From Hadesarchaea archaeon (GTDB lineage Archaea; Hadarchaeota; Hadarchaeia; Hadarchaeales; Hadarchaeaceae): a stretch of DNA of 7,041 nucleotides. The translations under genes and the position numbers were made by a program. The stretch is from NCBI GenBank assembly GCA_003661465.1, contig QMWE01000050.1, forward strand, positions 1-7,041, given 5' to 3'. Position 1 is the first letter of the stretch. Each line of letters starts with the position of its first letter. Below the pieces are notes generated by a model. That model was not told the DNA's origin. It worked only from the letters and a program-made list of their open reading frames with translations, and made no database searches. Of the stretch, positions 1 to 5,976 are shown in pieces.

Positions 1-21
1 CATTTTACTTTGTTTAACTTT

Positions 22-279
22 GTCAGTGGGAAGTCCCCCTGCGAGAGCCGGGGGAAAGTCGCTTACGCCTGTGGAGACCAAGACTTCCGCAACTGCCAAG
101 AGAGATGGGATCGAGTCCGGTAGGCGGGAGCGGGAGCTGTAATGCTCAAAAAGGAAAAGCTTCCGCGAAACGCGCTCCGAGCAGAGGCGGTGAGGACGTA
201 ACGTGAAGGAAAAGCGGAAGCCCCTTGCGCGCGAGGGGAGGGGGTTACATTTTAAATGGTCATAAAACTGACTTTTTTT
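22..279 (+). ncRNA. Structured non-coding RNA, candidate divergent RNase P RNA
   Basis: This stretch has no credible long reading frame and is rich in G and in unpaired-looking A-runs. The ends pair: GUCAGU (22-27) with ACUGAC (267-272). Inside are a hairpin at 34-55 (UCCCCC/GGGGGA, inner GC/GC pairs, GAGA tetraloop), a bulged helix pairing 87-97 with 119-127, an 8-bp perfect helix GCUUCCGC (159-166)/GCGGAAGC (214-221), and a 7-bp hairpin at 221-238. A T7 run follows at 273-279. The hairpin followed by GGGGGAAAGUC (50-60), then GCGAAACG (165-172) and GAGCA (179-183), occur in the order of conserved RNase P RNA segments. However, I find no convincing CR V segment and no canonical P4 pairing, so the RNase P assignment is tentative. 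The structured-RNA call is firmer than the identity. A promoter, if close, lies at or before the window edge. Confidence 0.55.
273..279 (+). terminator. T7 run ending the structured RNA
   Basis: Seven consecutive T residues directly follow the 3' strand of the terminal stem (267-272). Oligo-T tracts terminate archaeal RNA polymerase, so this is a natural 3' end for the RNA. No other role is evident. Confidence 0.45.
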
Positions 280-286
280 GGGTCTT

Positions 287-403
287 ATGCCGAGACGGAG
301 AAAACCCAACTACAAACGAAAGTTAACAATGATTCACCAACGTTTTTTTTCGCCAAGTGACATAGCCAAGCGTTTGAAAAAGAAAAAACGCAGAGGAAGA
401 TAA
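287..403 (+). CDS. Possible small, very basic peptide (38 aa)
   Basis: An ATG frame of 38 residues opens with MPRRRKPNYKRK and closes with KRLKKKKRRGR, so more than a third of the residues are Lys or Arg. I recognise no family. A TATA-like TTTAAA at 251-256 is about 30 bases upstream, which would fit a nearly leaderless transcript, but it lies inside the preceding RNA and no good ribosome-binding site precedes the ATG. The frame is the same as that of the radical SAM gene downstream and is separated from it by one TAA and 12 bases. It could be a real nucleic-acid-binding peptide, a leader peptide, or chance reading of an A-rich stretch. Confidence 0.35.
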   Translation: MPRRRKPNYKRKLTMIHQRFFSPSDIAKRLKKKKRRGR

Positions 404-415
404 AACGGTGCTAGC

Positions 416-1288
416 TTGGAAGTCATACGAGAGTTCGATCCTTGGAATGATCCACTTTGTACATGCCCGAAAAAATTTGGGCTTAATCCGTACACGGGTT
501 GCTGTTATCAATGCGTTTATTGCTACATCACTTCATATATACCACGTGCTTTTGAGTGCAGGCCAAAAGAAAATTTGCTTTCAAGGATGAAACGTGACCT
601 CAAACGAATAGATCACAGTCATGTCATAAGCATGTCAAACAGCAGCGACCCATACCCTCCTATAGAATCTAACTTCAAATTAACTAGGTCATGCCTCGAA
701 GTGTTCTTACGCGAACGTTTCCCTGTGCAGATCATGACGAAATCTGATCTTGTTGTCCGCGATATCGATTTACTTTCAAAAATGAGATGCACGGTGAGCT
801 TCACCGTGACGACCCTAGATAAAAAGCTTAGCAGCATGTTGGAGCCCAACGCCCCTCCGCCCGACAGAAGACTTAAAGCCATGAAAAAGCTTTCTGACGC
901 AGGTATTCCCGTTACCTCACGTTTGGATCCAATAATTCCTGGGTTAAACGATTCTGAAATTGAACAAGTTGTGGATGCTATGGCCGCACATGGTGCTGCT
1001 CACGTTACATCATCCACGTTTAAACCGCGAGCTGATAGCTGGAATCGGGTAAAAAATGTTTTTCCAGAAGTTGCTTCCAAACTTCACCATCTATACTTTG
1101 TCGAGGGAAAATTACATCATAACAGTTGGTACCTGCCAAAGACATTTAGAATTACTTTATTAAGTCGTGTCAAAAAGGCCTGTGACAAAAATAGTATCAC
1201 CTTTGCCTCCTGCAGAGAAGGTCTGAAGTGGCTAACGACTGGAGCGAGTTGTGATGGCACACATCTTATTCCCAAAACTTTTGAGTGA
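416..1288 (+). CDS. Radical SAM protein, spore photoproduct lyase (SplB)-like family
   Basis: This 290-residue protein carries the radical SAM cluster motif CX3CX2C at C29, C33 and C36, within GCCYQCVYCY, which binds a [4Fe-4S] cluster and S-adenosylmethionine. Further family marks are SNSSDPYPPIE (about 74-84), the long TVTTLDKKLSSMLEP stretch and LDPIIPGLND in the C-terminal half. These point to the SplB-like group (COG1533), most members of which have no proven substrate, so a DNA-lesion lyase role is only inferred. C15 and C17 form an extra CxC near the N-terminus. The start is TTG 416; the frame is closed by TAA at 401, there is no ATG or GTG in frame before it, and GGTG at 407-410 can act as ribosome-binding site. 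The gene ends one base before the convergent glycosylase gene. Confidence 0.85.
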   Translation: MEVIREFDPWNDPLCTCPKKFGLNPYTGCCYQCVYCYITSYIPRAFECRPKENLLSRMKRDLKRIDHSHVISMSNSSDPYPPIESNFKLTRSCLEVFLRERFPVQIMTKSDLVVRDIDLLSKMRCTVSFTVTTLDKKLSSMLEPNAPPPDRRLKAMKKLSDAGIPVTSRLDPIIPGLNDSEIEQVVDAMAAHGAAHVTSSTFKPRADSWNRVKNVFPEVASKLHHLYFVEGKLHHNSWYLPKTFRITLLSRVKKACDKNSITFASCREGLKWLTTGASCDGTHLIPKTFE

Positions 1289-1289
1289 A

Positions 1290-1922
1290 TTATTTTAGAA
1301 CCTCTCCTGTACTCAAAAACCAGATATACAAGTCCAGCTCGCCCACTGGAACCCCAACCTTGTTTGCTATATCGACAAGCCTTCTTTCGAGATCAAGATA
1401 TCGTCTGCGGGTAAGGGCCTTGGGGATCCTATCAACTAACCCATACGCATACATCATCCTCAGTACGTGTCTATCCAATATCGCCACATCGCTAAATCCC
1501 ACGTTCCTAAGAAAATGACTCGCTTCTTTCCATCCTATTCCTCTTATACTCCTTACTAACCACTCTCTCTTCTCATCTGTTTTCTCGAATTTCATTAGGA
1601 TATCCTTGATGTTGTAAAACTTCCGGGCTTCCATTATAAACTGTGCTCTAGTGTTGGGAAATCTATGCCCGGCCAGCCTAAGCTTCCTCTCCAGTTCCTC
1701 AACTGGTAACCTTAGAAATCCATCTGCACCCAACTCATGTTGGATTTTCATTCCAAGTCTTGCGGTAGAATTTGCTGTAAGTATACAAAACGAAAGCTCT
1801 GAAAACCACTCCTTGTTGTCTCCCCTCCCCAGATCCATGAACTCTTGGGTTCTTTGTTTCACAAGTGTGCCTACGTCGCTTTTCTTCACTTTATTAATTT
1901 CAGCTATCAAACGTTTGTCCAT
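1290..1922 (-). CDS. ogg: 8-oxoguanine DNA glycosylase/AP lyase, Ogg2 type
   Basis: This bifunctional base-excision repair enzyme removes 8-oxoguanine and nicks the resulting abasic site. The 210-residue length fits archaeal Ogg2 proteins (about 207). The helix-hairpin-helix lies at about 125-142 (SIRGIGWKEASHFLRNVG) with catalytic K132, and catalytic D150 follows in AILDRHVLR. The C-terminus YIWFLSTGEVLK keeps W201 and terminal K210, matching the residues used for 8-oxoguanine recognition in the Methanocaldococcus enzyme (K129, D147, W198, K207), all with a constant offset of three. All expected key residues are present, so it should be active. It is the last gene of a minus-strand cluster, 15 bases after the zinc-ribbon gene, with only a weak ribosome-binding site of its own, which suggests co-transcription. 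Confidence 0.93.
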   Translation of the reverse strand: MDKRLIAEINKVKKSDVGTLVKQRTQEFMDLGRGDNKEWFSELSFCILTANSTARLGMKIQHELGADGFLRLPVEELERKLRLAGHRFPNTRAQFIMEARKFYNIKDILMKFEKTDEKREWLVRSIRGIGWKEASHFLRNVGFSDVAILDRHVLRMMYAYGLVDRIPKALTRRRYLDLERRLVDIANKVGVPVGELDLYIWFLSTGEVLK

Positions 1923-1937
1923 AACTTTGCACGAAGA

Positions 1938-2135
1938 TTAATGCACTGCCCTCCCAAAAAAATTATTCATCTCTTTTGTGTCTACAACAATTCCAAATTG
2001 TTTTTTGCATTGTGGACACAGTACTGTGTCCCACACTTTCCCTGGAGCAATTAACACTAGTTCAGAACGTGGGATCCACGAACCACAATGAGGACATTTT
2101 TCTTGTTTTTTCATCAGCATCCCAATTGTGATCAT
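1938..2135 (-). CDS. Small zinc-ribbon protein
   Basis: This 65-residue protein has two CxxC knuckles, CPHC (C14, C17) and CPQC (C40, C43), a classic four-cysteine zinc ribbon. The 22-residue spacer contains a short hydrophobic strand (ELVLIAPGKV). No specific family or partner is recognisable. It lies 31 bases after the primase-like gene and 15 bases before ogg, all on the same strand, so it may be a partner in nucleic-acid binding. The start is ambiguous. M1 at 2135 has GAAGG a few bases upstream. M8 at 2114 begins MKKQEKCPHC and lies about 33 bases downstream of a TATA-like TTTATAA at about 2144-2150 (minus orientation), which would give the gene its own promoter. Confidence 0.75.
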   Translation of the reverse strand: MITIGMLMKKQEKCPHCGSWIPRSELVLIAPGKVWDTVLCPQCKKQFGIVVDTKEMNNFFGRAVH

Positions 2136-2166
2136 TTTCCTTCACTTTATAAAATTCATTCACATC

Positions 2167-2988
2167 TTATACTTCTGCTGGTTTAGCCTCCAGCGGTCTG
2201 ATGCGCCATGAATGGGGATATCCTATTTGAGCACTCATGGGCGCTGATCCAAATTCCCAGTCAAATGACTTCACGTTGCTTGGACTGGCGTCCAGTATGG
2301 AAAATGAATTTATTCGCTTTGGATCCACTGGGACCGAAACCAATCCTGTTTCGGGATTTAGGCTCATTGGCGCTAGTAGCAGGCCTCGCCTAGCCCGAAG
2401 TTCGGAGAGGAGGCAGGTTTTTCCTTCCTGTATGATTTCGATCGATGCACCTTTGTTTTTTATCTCAATGTTGTGAGAGTATTTGTACATCTGGCTCACA
2501 ATTGAATCTGTTAGCTCCTTCTGTAAATCATCTAGAACATCCAGTTGTCCCATCCAGAGTTCATGAGGGATCGTGTCAAGTGGGATGATAAGATCGAATC
2601 CTAGGTCTCCAGAATATTTTACCCATGGAACGATCCCAATGTCCTCAAACGCCTTTACCACCAAAGCTGCGATATGTTTAACGAACCCAAGTCCTCCATG
2701 CTTTGTCCTTAACGTCCAAACTAGGTCTCTTCCTATTGGTTTGTCGAAATCCAACCCATCATACCGCCAATACGAACAGTAAAATGCTGAGGCCCCCTGG
2801 CTAACTGCGTGGGTTATGGCAGAAGGTGTATTCAAAATAATTGGATATTTTTCATCACAGTTATTCACATAACGCTGTAAGCTCTTGATGTGTTTGTTAA
2901 AAATAGCACACTCTCTAAATTCATTGCTTCCACAGGGATTCGCGAAGCTCAAGATCGTCCGTTTAACGTCGATACGGTTATAATACAT
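2167..2988 (-). CDS. AEP-superfamily (primase small subunit / LigD-Pol-like) protein
   Basis: This 273-residue protein resembles archaeo-eukaryotic primase-polymerases. Motif I is DGLDFDKP, with D80 and D82 as the DxD metal ligands. Motif II is KYSGDLGFDLIIPLD (124-138), matching the SGxxGxH-type nucleotide loop except that D132 stands where His is normally found. APMSLNPETGLVSVPV (206-221) matches the 'SLHxKTGL' segment found after motif III in PriS. The third acidic ligand is not obvious; E196 just before that segment is a candidate. There is no clear cysteine cluster like the PriS zinc site, and the protein is shorter than a typical PriS, so it is probably a paralogue and not the replicative primase. 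A strong GGAGGA lies three bases before the ATG. It heads the minus-strand cluster with the zinc ribbon and ogg, suggesting a repair or gap-filling role (inferred). Confidence 0.75.
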   Translation of the reverse strand: MYYNRIDVKRTILSFANPCGSNEFRECAIFNKHIKSLQRYVNNCDEKYPIILNTPSAITHAVSQGASAFYCSYWRYDGLDFDKPIGRDLVWTLRTKHGGLGFVKHIAALVVKAFEDIGIVPWVKYSGDLGFDLIIPLDTIPHELWMGQLDVLDDLQKELTDSIVSQMYKYSHNIEIKNKGASIEIIQEGKTCLLSELRARRGLLLAPMSLNPETGLVSVPVDPKRINSFSILDASPSNVKSFDWEFGSAPMSAQIGYPHSWRIRPLEAKPAEV

Positions 2989-2991
2989 TGT

Positions 2992-3024
2992 TCCTCCGAG
3001 TGGACTCTCATACTAGTTATTTAA
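2992..3024 (-). promoter_or_regulatory. TATA-like box and strong Shine-Dalgarno for the AEP gene
   Basis: Read on the minus strand, TTAAATAA (3024-3017) is a good archaeal TATA-box candidate about 30 bases upstream of GGAGGA (2997-2992), the clearest ribosome-binding site in the window, which sits three bases before the ATG. Transcription would begin near 2995, giving a very short leader. This is probably the promoter of the whole AEP, zinc ribbon and ogg cluster. Confidence 0.5.
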
Positions 3025-3269
3025 GCGGATTTTTGGGAGGGGGGTCACCGGAAGCTGTTTTTCGTCAAAGATTTATTTTTCGTTTTTTTGTAGTTCAAAC
3101 GGAGAATTTTCCTTATTTCAAACAAAATATAAATTTATTTTACATTTTACACGAAAAAATAGCTCATCTAACTTTATTTTTATTAAAAACACAATTTTTT
3201 TATTGTTTGTATATCGGAAGCTACGATGATCGGGGGACCCCTTTGTTTCCACTGGAGATGCATACTACA
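3025..3269. other. Gene-free AT-rich stretch between divergent genes
   Basis: No credible gene is seen here. The middle (about 3060-3210) is strongly AT-rich with T-runs at 3083-3089 and 3195-3201, the second flanked by ACAAT/ATTGT. The two edges are more GC-rich and share the octamer CGGAAGCT (3049-3056 and 3215-3222); GGGGTC (3041-3046) and GACCCC (3237-3242) are reverse complements. A frame of 94 codons on the plus strand starting at 2988 has a composition dominated by Phe, Leu and Ile from the T-runs, no family resemblance and a start inside the opposite gene, so it is not reported as a gene. Confidence 0.5.
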
Positions 3270-3277
3270 TAATTAAA
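3270..3277 (+). promoter_or_regulatory. TATA-like box before the LAGLIDADG gene
   Basis: TAATTAAA is centred about 33 bases before ATG 3307, the spacing expected for a leaderless or short-leader archaeal transcript. A second AT-rich candidate, TTTATATA at 3293-3300, is too close to the ATG unless transcription starts within the gene. No Shine-Dalgarno sequence is visible before 3307, consistent with leaderless translation. Confidence 0.35.
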
Positions 3278-3306
3278 CACTTTTATGTTGTATTTATATA
3301 ATAAAC

Positions 3307-3681
3307 ATGATGCCAACAGAGTTCGATAAAGGTTGGGTTGTAGGTTTTATCGAAAATAAAGGCGCGTTTACTGTAAATAAGATTAAGATTCTCAAAAAAA
3401 CAAAGAATGGGGTCAAAAAATATACATATAATAACCCTGCATTTTACGTGGTTTCAAGAGACAGATCTCCACTAGAAATAGTCAAAAATACACTTGGAAT
3501 GGGGAAAATAAGACATTATAACGACATTTTTCAATTAGAGATAAGAAAAAAAAGTGAACTTCTTAGGTTGGTGGGGTTTTTGGATGGAAAACTTAGATCA
3601 GAAAAATCAAAACGGTTTGATGTGTGGAAAAAACGGGTTTTGGAGTGGAAAATAAGGGCGTGGGGAGTTGGTGCCGAGTAA
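3307..3681 (+). CDS. Single-motif LAGLIDADG protein, probably catalytically dead
   Basis: This 124-residue protein has the layout of one LAGLIDADG homing-endonuclease domain: the helix motif GWVVGFIENKGAF (9-21), a DNA-contacting strand region (NPAFYVVSRDRSPLEIVKN), LGMGKI (63-68), FQLEIRKKSELLRLVGFLDGK and a C-terminal basic helix ending KKRVLEWK. Aligned to LAGLIDADG, V11-G19 place K18 at the eighth position, where Asp or Glu normally binds the catalytic metal. E16 sits at the sixth position. DNA cleavage is therefore doubtful, though DNA binding or RNA-splicing (maturase-like) activity could persist. The frame is intact. The gene is visibly richer in A than its neighbours, suggesting transfer. 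No intron or intein boundaries are evident, so it looks free-standing, just upstream of the damaged-looking tyrS 5' end. Confidence 0.72.
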   Translation: MMPTEFDKGWVVGFIENKGAFTVNKIKILKKTKNGVKKYTYNNPAFYVVSRDRSPLEIVKNTLGMGKIRHYNDIFQLEIRKKSELLRLVGFLDGKLRSEKSKRFDVWKKRVLEWKIRAWGVGAE

Positions 3682-3745
3682 ACCCGATAAAGGCTTTTAG
3701 CCCGCAGAGAATACCTTCAGTGAGAGTGGTGGAACGAACAGTACT

Positions 3746-4729
3746 TTTGACCTGGTCGCACGTGGAACATCGGAGATCATCACGGAGGCCGAACTGCGGG
3801 AACTATTGAAAAAAGGAAGGTTCGTCGCCTATTGTGGCTATGAGCCATCGGGTAAAATTCACTTCGGGCATTTTTTGACCATCAGAAAGTTGATGGATTT
3901 ACAGCGTGCTGGAGCTCGGTGCATAGTGTTGCTCGCTGACCTACATGCGTATCTAAACCACAAGGGAACTTTGGAAGACATAAGAATGGTCGCTGAGTAC
4001 AACAAGCATTGTTTTATAGCATTAGGTCTTGATGCGAGAAGGACAGAATTTCTGTTGGGTTCCAGTTTTCAATTTGATCCCGATTTCATTATAGATGTGC
4101 TTCGGATGGCTACAGAGACCACATTGTTACGTGCTAGACGGTCCATGGCAGAAATAGCCAGACGCGCAGACGATCCAGATGTTGCACAAGCACTCTATCC
4201 AATAATGCAGGCCGTAGACATGGCCCGACTTGGAGTCGACGTGGCTGTCGGTGGAAATGATCAGCGAAAAGTCCATATGATTGCACGTGAAAAATTGCCG
4301 GTACTTGGACACAAGAAGCCCGTCTGTGTGCACGTGCCACTTTTGCATGGGACCGACGGTTCGGCAAAGATGTCATCCAGTAAAGATAATTTCATAGCAG
4401 TAGACGATGAACCATCTGTCATAAAGAAAAAGGTGATGAAAGCATTTTGTCCACCAAGACAGGTCGTTGGTAATCCAATTATTGAGTATGCGGAACACGT
4501 GGTGTTGCCATCACAAGGAAAACTAGAAATAAAAAGACAGGCTCGCTACGGGGGATCGTTTGAGCTCACAAATGCAGAGGAATTAAAGAAAATTTACATG
4601 GCAGGAGAACTTCACCCGGCAGACCTAAAAATGTCCGTCGCAGAAGCGCTTGTCGATGTGTTGGCACCTGTTCGTAAATACCTTGAGAAACACTCGGACA
4701 CCAGATCTTGGAGCCCCAATGTAGTTTAA
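3746..4729 (+). CDS. tyrS: Tyrosyl-tRNA synthetase, archaeal type (5' end unresolved)
   Basis: This class I synthetase charges tRNA-Tyr. Taking TTG 3806 as residue 1, the HIGH motif is HFGH (19-22) in PSGKIHFGH and KMSSS is at 188-192. Tyr-specificity residues match the Methanocaldococcus enzyme: Y9 (its Y32), and Y131, Q135 and D138 in YPIMQAVDMARLGVD. However, 3806 is not the true start. The same frame upstream reads FDLVARGTSEIITEAELREL from 3746, matching the conserved N-terminus of archaeal TyrRS. Going further up to the stop at 3698 there is no ATG, GTG or TTG. GTG 3729 in another frame encodes MERTVL, which would join to FDLVARG with the right length if one base were added at the TTTT run (3745-3748). 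I give 3746 as the edge of supported coding. The protein is otherwise complete and should be functional. Confidence 0.92.
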   Translation, partial: FDLVARGTSEIITEAELRELLKKGRFVAYCGYEPSGKIHFGHFLTIRKLMDLQRAGARCIVLLADLHAYLNHKGTLEDIRMVAEYNKHCFIALGLDARRTEFLLGSSFQFDPDFIIDVLRMATETTLLRARRSMAEIARRADDPDVAQALYPIMQAVDMARLGVDVAVGGNDQRKVHMIAREKLPVLGHKKPVCVHVPLLHGTDGSAKMSSSKDNFIAVDDEPSVIKKKVMKAFCPPRQVVGNPIIEYAEHVVLPSQGKLEIKRQARYGGSFELTNAEELKKIYMAGELHPADLKMSVAEALVDVLAPVRKYLEKHSDTRSWSPNVV

Positions 4730-4756
4730 TTCTGGCGTGGGAAGAACGTGATATCA

Positions 4757-4763
4757 TTTTTTT
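4757..4763 (+). terminator. T7 run after tyrS
   Basis: Seven T residues lie 28 bases after the tyrS stop and before the minD start, a likely archaeal oligo-T terminator. It implies that minD is at least partly transcribed separately, but no clear TATA box for minD could be separated from this AT-rich tract. Confidence 0.35.
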
Positions 4764-4797
4764 AAGTGAAGGTTATCAAAGTTTGAGGGTTGGTAAA

Positions 4798-5622
4798 TTG
4801 AGGGTAAAACCGCGTTCAATGTCGGTCACATCGGGGAAGGGTGGGACCGGAAAAACCACTATCACGGCGAACCTCGGGGTGGCGCTTGGGGCATTGGACA
4901 AAAAGGTTACCATCTTAGACGGTGATATCGCCATGGCCAATCTCAACATAGTGATGGGGATGACTAAGTGTGAGATAAACTTTTTCGATGTCCTCCTAGG
5001 GAACGCAAGCGTAGATCAGGCGATGTATACCAATTATGGGATAAAAGTCCTTCCGTGTGGATTTCGTTTTGAAGAAGTTCACGAAACGCTTTCCAAAATT
5101 AAAAGAGAACGCGTTGAGGAAGTGGTAAATGAAATCCTAGGGCAAACTGAAATCCTGTTGATAGATGCACCAGCCGGGATGGCTGAAACCACGTTAATAT
5201 CCATTGCAGCGGCCAGGGAAATGCTCCCTGTGTGCAATCCAACTTATCCGAGTTTGGTGGATGTATACAAAACAATTCGTGTTGCGAATGTCCTTGGCTC
5301 CTGGACCAGGGGGTTGATCGTGAACCGCACTGGAAAGGCCGCTGATCTTTTGGTTGACGAGGTGGAGCAATTCATGAACCGGGCACTTGGTTCAATGCCA
5401 GTGATCGCGGATATCCCAGAAGATCCAAAGGTCCAGGAGGCGGAAAGGGAAGGAGTACCGGTTGTCGTGTATGACCCTGAATGTGAGGCGTCTATTGCTA
5501 TAAATGAACTCGCCAAGGTGATTACAGGCGAGACCGATCTGCCCTACGTCCCATGGGAAGATCGGGAAATAGGGGAAACGGCCGAACGTTTGATTCGCGC
5601 ACTAACTGGAAGGCGTGTTTGA
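4798..5622 (+). CDS. minD: MinD-like ParA/MinD-family P-loop ATPase
   Basis: This is a dimerising, membrane-associated positioning ATPase. With TTG 4798 as residue 1 (274 residues), the deviant Walker A is SGKGGTGKTT (12-21) with signature K14 and K19, the switch region is ILDGDIAMANLNIVMG (39-54), and the Walker B is EILLIDAPAGM (118-128, D123). The C-terminus GETAERLIRALTGRRV is short and amphipathic, like the MinD membrane-targeting helix. The frame opens as far up as 4708, inside tyrS, but family members begin only a few residues before the P-loop. TTG 4798 has GAGGG (4785-4789) at good spacing; ATG 4819 would start at the conserved SVTSGKGG and drop the beta-strand before it. Archaeal MinD proteins generally act without MinE, and none is seen here. 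The precise cargo is unknown. Confidence 0.88.
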   Translation: MRVKPRSMSVTSGKGGTGKTTITANLGVALGALDKKVTILDGDIAMANLNIVMGMTKCEINFFDVLLGNASVDQAMYTNYGIKVLPCGFRFEEVHETLSKIKRERVEEVVNEILGQTEILLIDAPAGMAETTLISIAAAREMLPVCNPTYPSLVDVYKTIRVANVLGSWTRGLIVNRTGKAADLLVDEVEQFMNRALGSMPVIADIPEDPKVQEAEREGVPVVVYDPECEASIAINELAKVITGETDLPYVPWEDREIGETAERLIRALTGRRV

Positions 5623-5634
5623 CATATCGTAAAC

Positions 5635-5976
5635 CTATGGGATTAGATACGAGAGCACCAGCACGGAGAGCACGAACACGACCCCTGCTGCTAGAAATCC
5701 AACGGCGATCCCAAACTTTGGAAGTGTGACGTACAGCGTGACAGCAAAGAACACATTTGATATCATTGCGAGCATTATCCCACGTGTCATCTCAGCAGCA
5801 GATTCGAGTCCATTGTGTAAGTACTGCAAAAATACCACTCCACTTGTCCTGATTGGGGCGCCAGCCAGTATTCCACCTGCAGTTGGGCCGAGCATCGATG
5901 CCACGAGCAGGGCACCGGCCACAAGCAAACCGCCGAATAAAAAATCAAACACGACGGTCCTGATGGTTGATTTCAT
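5635..5976 (-). CDS. Small four-helix membrane protein, DUF3147/GlpM-like
   Basis: The 113-residue protein is nearly all hydrophobic, with four likely membrane helices at about 5-29, 32-52, 63-84 and 89-112. The GGILAGAPIRT turn (34-44) recalls the GG-LAG-P-R pattern of DUF3147/GlpM-type proteins, which have no settled function; this family call is from memory of the pattern and is tentative. I chose the ATG at 5976 (MKSTIRT) over the upstream ATG at 6015 because GGGG lies seven bases before it and a TATA-like TTTTATCG (6013-6006, minus) is about 30 bases upstream; the longer form would add a polar 13-residue extension. It converges on minD with 12 bases between the stops and shows no obvious link with its neighbours. 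Confidence 0.7.
   Translation of the reverse strand: MKSTIRTVVFDFLFGGLLVAGALLVASMLGPTAGGILAGAPIRTSGVVFLQYLHNGLESAAEMTRGIMLAMISNVFFAVTLYVTLPKFGIAVGFLAAGVVFVLSVLVLSYLIP

Noticed and set aside
50..70. GAAAGUCGC stretch resembling group II intron domain V
   Set aside because: There is no AGC-triad stem with matching 3' strand, no domain VI and no reverse transcriptase in the window.
2988..3272. Plus-strand frame of 94 codons beginning TTG at 2988
   Set aside because: It starts inside the opposite-strand AEP gene, and its residues reflect T-runs in AT-rich DNA (Phe, Leu, Ile). No family pattern or ribosome-binding site is seen.
3655..3750. tRNA gene or archaeal tRNA intron after the LAGLIDADG ORF
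   Set aside because: No T-arm (GGTTCRANNCC) or acceptor stem pairing was found, and no clear bulge-helix-bulge.
4708..4797. Upstream extension of minD to 4708, overlapping tyrS
   Set aside because: The added residues do not resemble any MinD N-terminus, which normally starts shortly before the P-loop; TTG 4798 has a good ribosome-binding site.
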